A stretch of 64,000 nt of DNA, taken from assembly GCA_017381365.1 (NCBI GenBank), contig JAFOCI010000070.1, positions 41,596 through 105,595 on the forward strand, read 5' to 3'. The position numbers were made by a program, and so were the translations under genes. The notes under the pieces were generated by a model. It ran no database searches, was not told the origin of the DNA, and was given only the letters and a program-made list of their open reading frames with translations. Positions 50,431 through 60,927 of this stretch are shown in pieces. Source of the DNA: Treponema sp. (lineage in GTDB: Bacteria; Spirochaetota; Spirochaetia; Treponematales; Treponemataceae). Within the stretch, counting starts at the first letter, position 1, and each line of letters starts with the position of its first letter.

Positions 50431-51849
50431 TTATTCTTTACCGTTCCAGCAGTATGTGCACAGCTTACAGTGTTCTAGTCCAGTGCTGTCAAGCATATCG
50501 TCAAGACGGTGATAGCGTAAAGTTGTAAAATGAAGCTGCTTTCTGATTTCTTCCTGCATTTTTGCGTACTCTGGAGTATCTGGATCACAGTATTTCTGAA
50601 GAGTTTCCATGCTTACGTTTTCACCTTCAAACTGACGTACAACCCGGCGTGCAATCAGATCCATTTCCGACTTAGAACGTGAGAAATTAAGATATTTACA
50701 GCCGAACATGATTGGAGGGCAGGCCGGGCGAACATGAACTTCTTTTGCGCCGCTTTCGTAAAGGAAATCTGTTGTTTCTCTAAGCTGTGTTCCGCGGACA
50801 ATTGAATCATCAATAAGAAGAATACTTTTGTCTTTGATAAGCTGCTGAACAGGAATAAGCTTCATGTGTGCAATAAGATTACGCTGATCCTGACTTGTAG
50901 GCATAAACGAACGTGGCCAGGTTGGTGTATATTTGATGAATGGACGAGTAAACGGAATTCCAGCTTCGTTTGCATAACCAACTGCATGGGCTGTTCCAGA
51001 ATCAGGAACGCCGGCAGCACAATCAGGATGAATGTTGTCGTCCTTGTCGCGCTTTGCAAGATATTTTCCGCAGTTGTAGCGCATGGCTTCTACATTTACA
51101 CCTTCATAGCAGGCTGTAGGATAGCCGTAATAAATCCATAGGAATGTACAGATTTTCATTTCTTTCTGTGGCTGCTGGAGAACTTCAACTTTATCTGCAG
51201 TCACAAAAACAATTTCTGCAGGTCCCAGTTCCTTGTAATCCTTGTAGCCAAGGTTAATGTATGCGTGGCTTTCAAAGCTTAAACAGAAACCATTATCCTT
51301 GCGGGCAATCTGAAGAGGAGTGCGCCCGAATTTGTCTCTGGCTCCATAAATTCCCTTATCAGTCATTACAAGCATTGTAATAGAACCTTTGATTTTTTCC
51401 TGAACGTATTTTATTCCTTCAAGAATTGATTTTTTCTGATTGATAAGAGCAACTACAAGTTCTGTCTGATTTATTTCGTTGCCGCTCATTTCAAGAAAGT
51501 GTGCATAACCTTCTTTTAAAATTTCATCAGCAAGCTCATCTTTGTTTGTTACGATTCCGACTGTTGTTACCGCAAAGTTTCCAAGGTGAGAATGAACTAA
51601 AAGTGGCTGTGGTTCGTAATCGCTTATACAGCCAATTCCAATTTTCCCGTGCATTGTGCCAATATCATCTTCAAATTTCGTACGGAATGGTGAATTCTGA
51701 ATGTTATGAATAGAGCGAAGGAATTTTCCTTCTTCAGAAATGATGCAAAGTCCGCCTCTGCGAGTTCCTAAATGTGAATGATAATCAACTCCGAAAAATA
51801 AATCCAAAGAACAGTCGTTCCTTGATGCAACTCCAAATATGCCGCCCAT
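50431..51849 (-). CDS. PurF-like amidophosphoribosyltransferase without the N-terminal Cys
   Basis: 472 residues. The N-terminal half is a class II glutamine amidotransferase fold (SHLGTRRGGL; HGKIGIGCISDYEPQPLLVHS). The C-terminal half is a phosphoribosyltransferase with the PRPP loop LLIDDSIVRGTQLRETT (about 350-366) and PDSGTAHAVGYANEAGI. True PurF matures to an N-terminal Cys nucleophile (MCGI); here it is MGGIFGVAS, so glutamine hydrolysis by the usual route is not possible. Similar MGG-type proteins occur in other anaerobes. It could use free ammonia or do another PRPP reaction. A Cys-rich C-terminus (HCKLCTYCW) may bind a metal or Fe-S cluster. No other purine gene is in the window. 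Confidence 0.85.
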   Translation of the reverse strand: MGGIFGVASRNDCSLDLFFGVDYHSHLGTRRGGLCIISEEGKFLRSIHNIQNSPFRTKFEDDIGTMHGKIGIGCISDYEPQPLLVHSHLGNFAVTTVGIVTNKDELADEILKEGYAHFLEMSGNEINQTELVVALINQKKSILEGIKYVQEKIKGSITMLVMTDKGIYGARDKFGRTPLQIARKDNGFCLSFESHAYINLGYKDYKELGPAEIVFVTADKVEVLQQPQKEMKICTFLWIYYGYPTACYEGVNVEAMRYNCGKYLAKRDKDDNIHPDCAAGVPDSGTAHAVGYANEAGIPFTRPFIKYTPTWPRSFMPTSQDQRNLIAHMKLIPVQQLIKDKSILLIDDSIVRGTQLRETTDFLYESGAKEVHVRPACPPIMFGCKYLNFSRSKSEMDLIARRVVRQFEGENVSMETLQKYCDPDTPEYAKMQEEIRKQLHFTTLRYHRLDDMLDSTGLEHCKLCTYCWNGKE

Positions 51850-51952
51850 TTGTAACCTCTATGGAGATAGAGTAATACTTTTTTTGTTTTTTTTCCATAG
51901 TAATTGACAGTATGTTTAACAAGAACAAAAAAATGAAGTTTTGAAAAAAAAA

Positions 51953-51980
51953 TTGACATTCGATAATTGTGTAATAAAAT
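51953..51980 (+). promoter_or_regulatory. Promoter of the amylolytic lipoprotein
   Basis: TTGACA at 51953-51958 and TAAAAT at 51975-51980 are 16 bp apart (a TATAAT at 51980 is also near). A strong GGAGGAAC ribosome binding site at 52001 follows. Confidence 0.6.
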
Positions 51981-52012
51981 ATAATAGGGATTTTATTTTT
52001 GGAGGAACATTT

Positions 52013-55000
52013 ATGAGACGTTTTTATCTATTTTTGACAGTTGTTTTATTTTTGTTTTTTTCTTGTGCAAATAATATTGCTGACAATAAAAATGATTTGG
52101 CAGCTATGCTTATTTTGCAGAATTTGCAAAAAAAAGAAACTTCAAATACAACAGTTAAGTACGGTTCTATTACAATTAATACAGGAAATTCAGAATCTCG
52201 TGCTACAGATGTTGCTTCAATAAGTAAAGCTACTGTTACTGTATACTGGGGTAACAAAGCTGAAGAAAAAAAAGAAGCTTCAGTAGAGTTCTCTGGGAAT
52301 GGTAAAGGTTCAGTTACAATAAATGAAATTCCTGTTGGAAAAAATCGTGTAATTGTTGTTGAAGCTGCTGAAAATATCAATAACATAATTAATAAAATGG
52401 CAGGAATTGAAATTTCTGCAGTGACAGATATAAAGGCTGGAAATAATGATGTTACTGTAAACTGGAAATCAACAGCAGAAGGGAATGTTTACAGAAAGCT
52501 TTTAAGTTCATCTACAGTTAACTTTGAAAATATTTCTAGAAATGATGTTCAGGCATTGATAAATGAAAATGTTCATTCATCACTTATTGATTCTGATAAA
52601 ATTGCTGCGGATATAATAAATAACAGTAAAAAATCTGCTGATTCTTATGTAAAGACAGCTGGTTCTGTAAAGTTTACTTCAGGTTCTTCAGAAAATAATG
52701 TAATTTTCCAGGTTTGTGATCCGGCATCGGCAAAGTTGGATTCTATAAGTTCTGGTGTAAACATAATTAGTGGCGTTACTCCTGGTACTTGGAAAGTTTT
52801 TGGGGTATTAAATGATTCTGTAATCTTTTCGAAATCTGTAGATGTTGCTTCTGGTGCAGAAGTTGATTTAGGTACAATACAATTCAAAACGCCTGAACCA
52901 AGACTTGAAGATTCTACTGGTAAACAAATAAGCGAATTTATTTCTGGCAGTACAAAAGTATATTTAAAAGCACGCACTTATGATGATGAAACACCTCTTA
53001 GTGATGTTGATATATACTATACAACAGATGGTACAGAACCAGATGCTTCCAGCACTAAGTATACATCTGATGGAATTTTTGTAGATGTTGGAACAACATT
53101 AAAAGCTGTTGCAATAAGCAGGTTGCTAGGTAATTCTAATGTTTCTTCATGGACTTTTGAAAAACCTTCTATTGGTATGCAGCATCCGGAAACAGGAAAT
53201 TATTCTGTTGCGTCTACAGATACAACTGCAGTTTTGGGTGCAAATGTTAAAGGTGATAAAACTTCTTTTGTTCTTTATTCAGCAAATGCTACGAAAGTCC
53301 TGCTGGAAATTTACAGTAAACCTTTTGGCGATGCTGTTCCTCTTTATGATTACTGGATGGAAAAAGACAGCAATAATTACTGGCGCATTACATTGAATGG
53401 TAACCTTAAAAACGCAATTTACGCATTCCGCTGCTGGGGTCCAAACTGGACATATTCAGATAAATGGCAAAGAGGTGGAAGCAGCGAAGGATTTATTTCT
53501 GACTGCGATTCAAACGGAAACCGCTTTAACCCGAACAAAGTCGTATTTGACCCGTACGCAAAGGAAATTACGCACGACCCTAGCAACAAAGATGCGCTTT
53601 CACATTCTCCAAGCACAGAAAAACCGTATAATGCGCTTTCTACCGGTGCAGATTTCAGAAATTACGATACAGGAAAAATTGCCCCGAAAGGCTATATTAT
53701 TAGCGACAGCACAAGTTACGGCACAAAACCTGGAATCCCTCAGAAAGATGCAATAATCTATGAGGCACATGTACGCGGCATTACAAAACATTCGTCAACG
53801 GCAAATCTTTCTTCCCTTTTAAGCGGCTACAGTCAGTTTGCTAGCGTTCAGGATATTCCTTCTGAATATAGAGGAACTTACAAAGGTGCTTCATATCTTG
53901 TTCCATATTTAAAAGCGCTTGGTATAAACACAATCGAACTTCTTCCTGTTCACGAAACAGACAACGATGCAAATCCTGATGACGGCCCGGGGGGAAACTT
54001 CTGGGGCTACATGACATTTGATTATTTTGCACCGGACAGACGCTATTCTTATGATAAAACGCCGGGTGGCCCTACAAAAGAGTTTAAAGAAATGGTAAAG
54101 GCTTTCCACGATGCAGGAATGGAAGTCTACCTTGATGTTGTGTACAACCATTCAGGTGAAGGCGGCCCTTGGAATGGAAGTAAAGACAATAACGCACAGG
54201 TTACAGTCGTAAGCATGCGCGGAATTGACAACAGCACTTATTATTCACTTGTTCCAAGCGATAAATCAGCATATTGGGAAACTACAGGCTGCGGAAATAA
54301 CCTTCAGTGTGATAATCCTTATGTAAGAGGTTTTATCCTTGATTCCCTTGAATACTGGATTGATGAAATGGGCGTTGACGGCTTCCGTTTTGACCTTGCA
54401 ACTGTTCTTGGACGCGAATACAGTTCTTCAAGTTCTGGCTGGGATTACAATCTTAACGCAGAAACGACCGTAAAAATTGCGGAACTTGGAAAAGCAAAAA
54501 ATGTTGAAATGATTGCAGAAAGCTGGGATTGCGGAAATAATTCTTATCAGGTAGGAAACTTCCCGGACGGCTGGGCAGGCTGGAACGGTTACTACCGCGA
54601 CAGTATTCGAGCATTTGTCGGTAACGGTGCAGAAAGGGCTGCAATTTCATACACAGACGGAATTTACGGTTCACTTAATCATTTTGGTGCAGCCGAGCCT
54701 TCCGTAAACTTTGTAGTTGCCCACGACGGATTTACGCTTGCAGATTTGTGTTCTTATTCAGGAGCCGGAAACGCTTTAAACGGAACATTAACATAGCCGT
54801 TTGGACCTAGCGACGGCGGAAACGGTGATAATAATTCACTTGGAACAGGAACAGAAGCTGCTTCAAACAGGCAGAGGGCACGAAATTATTTTGCAATGCA
54901 GATGTTCAGTGCAGGAATCCCGATGATTGTTTACGGGGATGAATTCGGACGAACTCAGAATGGAAACAACAATCCGTATAACATAGACAGCGTTGCAACA

Positions 55001-57661
55001 TGGAACAATTATTCGATGGTTGCAACAGATTCTCCGCATACTGTAAGTACAGGTTCAGACGGAAAAGCTGAATGTGGAACTTACACAGACAAATTTGGAA
55101 AATTTGAAAACACTGAAGGCAAAAACGGAAACTTTGACTTTGCACGCTTTGTGATGAACGAAAGACTGAACAATGAAAGCCTTCGCCAGATTACAGGTGT
55201 TGATGCTCCAATTGAATGGTATTCAACTGCTGGAGTAAAAGGCTGGGAAGATTCAGGCTGTAAGAAAGCTGTAATGATAAACGGTTCAGGTGCTAAAAAT
55301 GGCGGAACATATTACATGATGATTAATATGACAGGCTATGATGCATCTTTTACAATTCCTTCACCTTCAAGCGGAAAAGAGTGGACGCGCATTGTAGACA
55401 CAGGAAGCTGGGCAGAAACAAATTGCAATTATTGGGAAGAAACCGATACTTCCTACAGGCTTGATTCTTCTAGTACTTACAGCGTAGGTTCGTACACCGT
55501 AACGATTTTAAAACAGGTTACAGATTCTCCGGTATGTGCAACTCCTGTAATTAGCGGAACTTCTCCATTTGATACAAGCACTCAGATTACAATTGAATGT
55601 TCTACAGAAGGTGCAAAAATTTATTACACTTTAGATGGAAATACTCCTTCAGAAGAGAACGGAACGCTTTACACAGGGGCATTTACCGTAACAGAAAGAA
55701 CATCCGTAAATGCAATCGCTGTTTCAGACGGATATAAAACATCCTCTGTTGCTTCAAAAACATTCTATGTAAAAGGACAAGTTTCTGAATCTTCAAAAAC
55801 AGCCGTAATGCTCCAGGGCTTTACCTGGAATTCTGCGCCGCGGGGAACAAGCTGGAATAAAGAAAATCCAAGTCCATACTGGGGAAAATGGTACGGCATA
55901 ATGAAGAAAAATGCTTCTTCAATTAAAGATACATTTGGTTATGTATGGTTTAATCCGCCAAGTGTATGTGATACAAATTCATCTGAAGGTTATGCGCCAA
56001 CAGAACTTAACAATTTGAACAGTTACTATGGAACTGCAGCTGAACTTAAAGAAGTTATTCAGGCAATTCAGCCGGCAAAGGCAATTGCGGATATTGTTGT
56101 AAATCACCGTGCAGGTTCAACTTGCTGGGGTGATTTTACAAATCCTGACTGGGGCGTTGTAAAAGGCGAAAAATATCCTGCCATCTGTTCTGATGATGAA
56201 GCTTTCAATGCAAGTTCTGGTGATAAAGCTCACATGGTAGGAAAGCCTTCTGGAGCTGCTGATACAGGAGCTACATACGGTGCATACCGCGATCTTGACC
56301 ACACAAATACTGTTGTTCAGAACGGAATCATTGACTGGATGAACAATGTCCTAAAACCTGCCGGATTTGTTGGATGGCGCTATGACTATGTTAAGGGATT
56401 TGGTGCAAGATATGTAGGCCAGTACAATGCAGGTTCTTCTGCAGAATTCTCTGTTGGTGAATACTGGCCAACAGCTGGATATTCAATTGATAATCCTTCT
56501 TCATGGGGAAATGAAATCAAAAACTGGATTTCTGGTACAGAAACAGGCGGCCAGCGTTCCCGCGCATTTGACTTTGCATTAAAAGGCGCAATGAATGGCG
56601 TATTCAATGAAGGTAAGTCTTATGCAAAACTTGCCGATGATTCTAACCTTTATATCAGTCAGCCTGAGGATGCTGTAACATTTGTTGATAATCATGATAC
56701 AGGTTCCAACCAGAATCACTGGCCGGTTAATTCGGAAAAAATTGGACTTGCTTACGCATTGATTCTTACTCATCCTGGTGTGCCTTGCGTTGCATGGAGC
56801 CACTACTTTACCTTTGCTGAAGGCGGAAACGGTGATACAACTTATCCGTACAGTAGTATTTCTGCGGCAGGAACTTATGTTGGCGGAAGCAATGTTGCCG
56901 GTACAAGCAATACTCTTCGCCAGCACATCGATTACCTTATCGGTTTGCGTAAGGAATTAGGCATTGAATACGATTCAGAGCGTGAAACAAAGAAAGCTGA
57001 CAGCTCTGGATATGCAGCTGAAATTACTGGTACAAACGGCAGTTTAATCGTTTTGATTGGCACAGGTTATACTCCATCTGATTCTGAATACGAAGAAGTT
57101 TACAGCGGCACAAACTTTAAGATTTGGAAAAAAGACGGTTCTGGCGTTCAAAAATGCAGGACTCCTGTAATCACAATCAGCGGCGGAAATGCAACCATTA
57201 CTTGTGGAACTGAAGGTGCTACAATCAAGTACGGATTTAGTTCTACAGAAATGAACAGCACTTATTCTGCACCTGTTACAATGACTGATGGTCAGACTAT
57301 CTATGCTTATGCAACTAAAGATGGTTTGGAAGATTCTGGTGTTGTAAGTAAGGCTTATACTGCAGGAAAAACTTTAACAGTGACTGCTGATGACTGGACA
57401 TGGAATAGTGCCAGTGTATTTGCATGGGTTTGGAAAACTGGTTCTACTGGAAGCTGGATAAAGTGTACTGGTTCTGGTACTACGGTTAATGTAGAAGTTC
57501 CTGCAGATGCAGATAATTTCCTTCTGGTAAGATGTCCTGTGGGAACAACAACTCCAAGCTGGAATGCAACTGGTGATAGTCCAGGAAGAATCTACAATAA
57601 GACTGCTGATATAAAGATTACATCAAGTTCGTCTTATACAGTAGCGTTTGTTGATAATTAA
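52013..57661 (+). pseudogene. Giant two-catalytic-domain amylase/pullulanase lipoprotein with in-frame TAG
   Basis: A reading frame of 1882 codons is broken only by TAG at 54794-54796 (codon 928). Start at 52013 (MRRFYLF) is fixed by GGAGGAAC and lipobox FFSC. Order: lipoprotein signal and variable region (about 1-300); a chitobiase C-terminal-like domain (about 301-375); a CBM48-GH13 pullulanase/isoamylase-type domain with nucleophile D794 (VDGFRFDLATV), acid E836 (IAESWDCG) and D905 (AHDGF). Codon 928 follows in NGTLT-stop-PFGPSDGGNGD, where relatives have Trp (TGG). Then come the rest of that domain, a chitobiase-like domain (about 1177-1260), a second GH13 alpha-amylase (about 1262-1697: GWRYDYVKGF, SVGEYW, VDNHDTGS), a third chitobiase-like domain, and a C-terminal starch-binding-like domain (about 1786-1881). 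Role: cell-surface starch/pullulan breakdown. It may be a recent pseudogene, a base error or an inefficiently read stop. Confidence 0.85.
54794..54796 (+). other. In-frame amber codon in the amylase gene
   Basis: TAG sits within a conserved GH13 block, most likely a TGG (Trp) changed by one transition. The frame is open on both sides for more than 900 codons, so there is no other damage. Confidence 0.9.
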
Positions 57662-57663
57662 TT

Positions 57664-57856
57664 TACCAGGTGGTTTCGACCAGCTCAACCACCACGGTTT
57701 GCTGCCTGCTTTGCTTAAACGGACAAGGGATTGTAAGGGCGGCGAAGCCGTTGTTTGTGGCAGTAGTTGCGCTTTGCGGAACTGCTGTTACAAACAATGG
57801 AGCGATAGCGGAACCCTGAAAAGCCCGGTTTTGCCGTAAGGCAAAATGGCCCCGGA
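57664..57856. repeat. GC-rich palindrome-rich repeat region
   Basis: About 190 bp of palindromes: GGTGGTTTCGACCAGCTCAACCACC (arms GGTGGTT/AACCACC), CGGCGAAGCCG, a large stem GTTTGTGGCAGTAGTT/AACTGCTGTTACAAAC around GCGCTTTGCGG, and TTTTGCC-GTAA-GGCAAAA inside GCCCGG/CCCCGG. The first palindrome is shared with the MITE-like element at 46454-46617. A 63-codon frame here is an artefact of the repeat. Confidence 0.7.
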
Positions 57857-57860
57857 TTAT

Positions 57861-59177
57861 CTATACCTTTATCTTTTCTGCCATTTTGATTGCGTTTGCG
57901 TAGAAGATTGGTTCGATAATCTGGGGATAATTTTTTTTCAGGAATTCCAGATGGGACATTAACTGGTCTAATGTGGTGGTGCTGCCTATGAGCATTTCGC
58001 AGTAGCCGGTTTCCCGATTCTGCTTTGCTTCTTTGTTTTCCATTTGTTTTATTGACTTTACAAAATCCAGAGAAAAAAGTTCCTGTAAAAGTGATTTTTC
58101 CAGAATTGGAAGCTTTATGTTCATTACGTATTTTAACTGAGGAGGCTCTGGGAAAAGGAGCATATCAAAAATCAGACGATTCTGGCTTGCGGAATATGTG
58201 TTTGTTTCGCCGGAAAGTCGTGGATTTATGTCTACTATAAACCAGCTGATGCCGTCAAAAACCAGATCAACCTGAGCTATTCCTTTGAATTCCATAAGCT
58301 GTGAAAGGCGGGTGAGTTCTGATTTTAACTGGCAGACCTTGAATTTTGGATGAGTGACGGGTCCTAGTTTTACGCTTTGCTTTGGACAGGTGATACCGTA
58401 TTTGTTTAGTGACAGAATGAACGGGTCAAGAACGTAATATTTTCCTGGCTGTCCGTAAATTTCTGCACCAAAATGATCGCCCTGAACGTACTGTTCCATG
58501 ATTCTGTCGGAATTAGTACGCTTAGAAAGAATGATTTTTTCTGCTTCTTCGGCATTGTTTACAACATCTGCATTATATGAGCTTAAACCTGTGGGATCTT
58601 TGATGATTGCAGGATAAGGAAAATTCTTCAGCTGATGAATTATGGCTTCTTTGTAAACGTTTGTTTTTATTTCTTTACGAGTTTTAAAGAAAAGTTCATG
58701 ATTTATGTACAAGGTTTCTGTTGTGTTAAAACCATGCTGTTTTAGAAAATGGTGAGTCTGAAATTTGTCAAAACAGATAAGAGAGCTTTTTACTGAATTG
58801 TATAGTGTCTGAATACCTTTTTTTTCAAGAATTTCTGCAATCATTGAATCTTTTATGGAGAGCCAGTCGTAAGGTACAAGCCAGAATGACATGGCTACGG
58901 CTAAATCTGGTTTTAAATGAGCAAGAAAATCAGCGGCTTCATTTTCGTCGTCTGTAGGGATGATTTCATAATGAACTTTTTCTGATTTTTCTGAGATTTC
59001 GTTGCAAATTGTATCAACAAGAAATAAGCCCGGAAGCTGGGTTGCAACTGTAACATTGTAATCGGGGTGATTCTGACAGAACTGGTCCAGCTGCTGACGG
59101 CATGTTGGAAAATTTGTGTAAACCCAGGCATCTCCGTTAAAATGATTTGAATTGGTACTGAAAAATAGAATGTTCAT
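57861..59177 (-). CDS. ATP-grasp ligase of unknown substrate
   Basis: 438 residues. N-terminal pre-ATP-grasp Rossmann-like domain (about 1-120), then the ATP-grasp fold: YPAIIKDPTGLSSYNADVV (about 190-208), MEQYVQGDHFGAEIYG (about 230-245), and the metal-binding WFIVDINPRLSGETNTY (about 318-334). The C-terminal domain of about 90 residues is unassigned. The layout is that of carboxylate-amine ligases (D-Ala-D-Ala ligase, biotin carboxylase-like and peptide ligases). No carrier, transporter or partner gene is adjacent; it lies alone between a repeat island and RNase Z. Substrate cannot be read. Confidence 0.78.
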   Translation of the reverse strand: MNILFFSTNSNHFNGDAWVYTNFPTCRQQLDQFCQNHPDYNVTVATQLPGLFLVDTICNEISEKSEKVHYEIIPTDDENEAADFLAHLKPDLAVAMSFWLVPYDWLSIKDSMIAEILEKKGIQTLYNSVKSSLICFDKFQTHHFLKQHGFNTTETLYINHELFFKTRKEIKTNVYKEAIIHQLKNFPYPAIIKDPTGLSSYNADVVNNAEEAEKIILSKRTNSDRIMEQYVQGDHFGAEIYGQPGKYYVLDPFILSLNKYGITCPKQSVKLGPVTHPKFKVCQLKSELTRLSQLMEFKGIAQVDLVFDGISWFIVDINPRLSGETNTYSASQNRLIFDMLLFPEPPQLKYVMNIKLPILEKSLLQELFSLDFVKSIKQMENKEAKQNRETGYCEMLIGSTTTLDQLMSHLEFLKKNYPQIIEPIFYANAIKMAEKIKV

Positions 59178-59218
59178 GGATGATATTTTACAAAAAATTA
59201 AAACAAATTTAAATTCAT

Positions 59219-59247
59219 TTGAGTAAAAGCCTTTATTTTAGTAAAAT
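59219..59247 (+). promoter_or_regulatory. Promoter of rnz (predicted leaderless)
   Basis: TTGAGT at 59219-59224 and TAAAAT at 59242-59247 are 17 bp apart, with the ATG at 59254 at the expected transcription start. There is no ribosome binding site between. Confidence 0.55.
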
Positions 59248-59253
59248 ATAAAA

Positions 59254-60180
59254 ATGAACATGGAAGCATTTATCCTTGGTTGTGGCGGAATGATGCCATT
59301 GCCTTACAGACATTTAACTTCGGTATTACTGCGCAGGGACGGTGACCTTTTTCTTTTTGATGGCGGTGAAGGAACTCAGGTTTCTTTACGGAGGCTGAAT
59401 CTTAAATGGAAAAAAATCAATGCTATTTTTGTCTCTCATACACATGCTGATCATGTAACTGGTTTGCCTGGAATTCTTATGCTTTCGGCTCAGGTTGAGC
59501 GAACTGAACCCCTTTATATTTACGGCCCTCCAAAAATTGCGGAATATATTGAAACCAGCCGCAAAGTTCTTGATATGTACATCAATTATCCTATTGTCGT
59601 AAAGGAAATTACTGCGCCTTGCATTGTGCATCATGGCGAAGATTATTATATCCGCTGTTTTCCTCTTGATCATACAAAGACTTGTGTTGGCTATACTCTG
59701 GAAGAACTTGATCGTCCTGGGGAATTCAATCCGGAAAAGGCTTTGCAGCTTGGTGTTCCTGTTGGTCCTTTGTGGGGACAGCTGCAGAAAGGTAATAACG
59801 TTCAGAATTCTGAAGGGAAAACTGTAAGACCTGAAGATGTTATGGGTGCTAAGCGAAGTGGACGTAAATTCAGCTTTGTGACTGATACCCTGTATAAAAA
59901 TACAATTGCAAAGGAAGTGCAGGGCTCTGACCTTTTAATCTGCGAAGGTATGTTTGAAGACGAATTGATTGACCAGGCCAGGGAAAAGAAACACATGACT
60001 GCAAGTCAGGCTGCAACTATTGCCCGGGATGCAAATGTAAAACGTATGTGCATGATTCATTATTCTCCACGTTATACAGACAAGGAACTTCCAAAGCTTC
60101 TGGAACAGGCAAAAAAGATATTCCCGGCTGCAGAACTTTCAAAGGACCGCATGCATATTGAAATTCCTTACGAGGATTAA
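59254..60180 (+). CDS. rnz: Ribonuclease Z
   Basis: 308 residues, metallo-beta-lactamase fold tRNA 3' endonuclease. Motifs: LGCGGMMP at the N-terminus, the zinc motif VSHTHADHVTGLPGI (about 60-74), FPLDHT, and FVTDTLY and IHYSPRY at the C-terminus with further ligands. It trims 3' trailers of tRNAs that lack encoded CCA, in agreement with the tRNA-Val of this window. Followed 6 bp later by an ABC transporter gene; co-transcription is possible. Confidence 0.93.
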   Translation: MNMEAFILGCGGMMPLPYRHLTSVLLRRDGDLFLFDGGEGTQVSLRRLNLKWKKINAIFVSHTHADHVTGLPGILMLSAQVERTEPLYIYGPPKIAEYIETSRKVLDMYINYPIVVKEITAPCIVHHGEDYYIRCFPLDHTKTCVGYTLEELDRPGEFNPEKALQLGVPVGPLWGQLQKGNNVQNSEGKTVRPEDVMGAKRSGRKFSFVTDTLYKNTIAKEVQGSDLLICEGMFEDELIDQAREKKHMTASQAATIARDANVKRMCMIHYSPRYTDKELPKLLEQAKKIFPAAELSKDRMHIEIPYED

Positions 60181-60186
60181 TTTTTT

Positions 60187-60927
60187 ATGATAGAACTTTC
60201 TGGTTTTTCTAAAAAATATTCTGATAAAAGTGATTTTGTTGTAAAAGGTATTAATTTAAAGGCGGAAAAAGGGACTGTAACCGGTCTTCTGGGCCTGAAT
60301 GGTGCTGGAAAAACAACTATTATTAAAGCAATCTGCGGAATTCATTATGCAACGGAAGGTAAAATTTTTATTTCTAATGACAACAACTGCTATGAAATTT
60401 CTGACAGTATTGTGGATGTGAAAAAACTTATTGGTTATGTTCCAGAAAATTTCTCTTTGCCAGAAGTTTTGAAAACTAGTGAATATTTACGTTTTATACA
60501 AAATATTTATAATGACAACAAGGATTTTAAATCTAAAGAAAAACGTTTCATAGAAATTTTAAGTATTTGTGAATTAAATAGTGTATCAGATAAAAAAATC
60601 AGAGAGCTTTCAAAAGGTTTTAAACAAAGAATTGTTCTTGCTCATGCACTTCTTACAGAATCTGAAAATATTATTCTTGATGAACCTGTAAATGGTTTAG
60701 ATCCTGCGCAAATAATTCAGTTTAGAAAAATTATTAAGAATGCGTCAAAATCAAAAACTGTTTTTGTATCAACTCATCTTATGCAGGAAGTGGAAGCTTT
60801 ATGCGACTACATATATATTCTTCATAATGGTTGCATTGCTGAAAAAGGTACAAAAGATGAAATTAAAGCAAAATATAATTGTTCAAGTATTGAAGATGCA
60901 TTTCTAAAAATAACAGGTGAATCGTAA
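60187..60927 (+). CDS. ABC transporter ATPase, GldA-like
   Basis: 246 residues. Walker A GLLGLNGAGKTT (about 34-45), signature ELSKGFKQR (about 140-148), Walker B ENIILDEPVNGLDP, and H-loop STHLMQEVE. It is of the ABC-2/Gld type. It shares an overlapping stop/start (TAATG) with the next gene. Together with the GldFG-like and DUF4340-like genes it forms an ABC system frequent in spirochaetes and Bacteroidetes; here the role is not known (in Bacteroidetes it is needed for gliding). Confidence 0.93.
   Translation: MIELSGFSKKYSDKSDFVVKGINLKAEKGTVTGLLGLNGAGKTTIIKAICGIHYATEGKIFISNDNNCYEISDSIVDVKKLIGYVPENFSLPEVLKTSEYLRFIQNIYNDNKDFKSKEKRFIEILSICELNSVSDKKIRELSKGFKQRIVLAHALLTESENIILDEPVNGLDPAQIIQFRKIIKNASKSKTVFVSTHLMQEVEALCDYIYILHNGCIAEKGTKDEIKAKYNCSSIEDAFLKITGES

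Noticed and set aside
15699..54796. The two in-frame stops (TAA and TAG) as a sign of stop-codon reassignment or special amino acid insertion.
   Set aside because: Intact genes here end normally with TAA, TAG (coaD, rnfC) and TGA (rnfG), two different stops are involved, and there is no tRNA or insertion structure nearby. Point mutation or base error is simpler.
57648..57839. A 63-codon reading frame after the amylase gene.
   Set aside because: It lies entirely within palindromic repeat DNA, has no ribosome binding site and no recognisable product.
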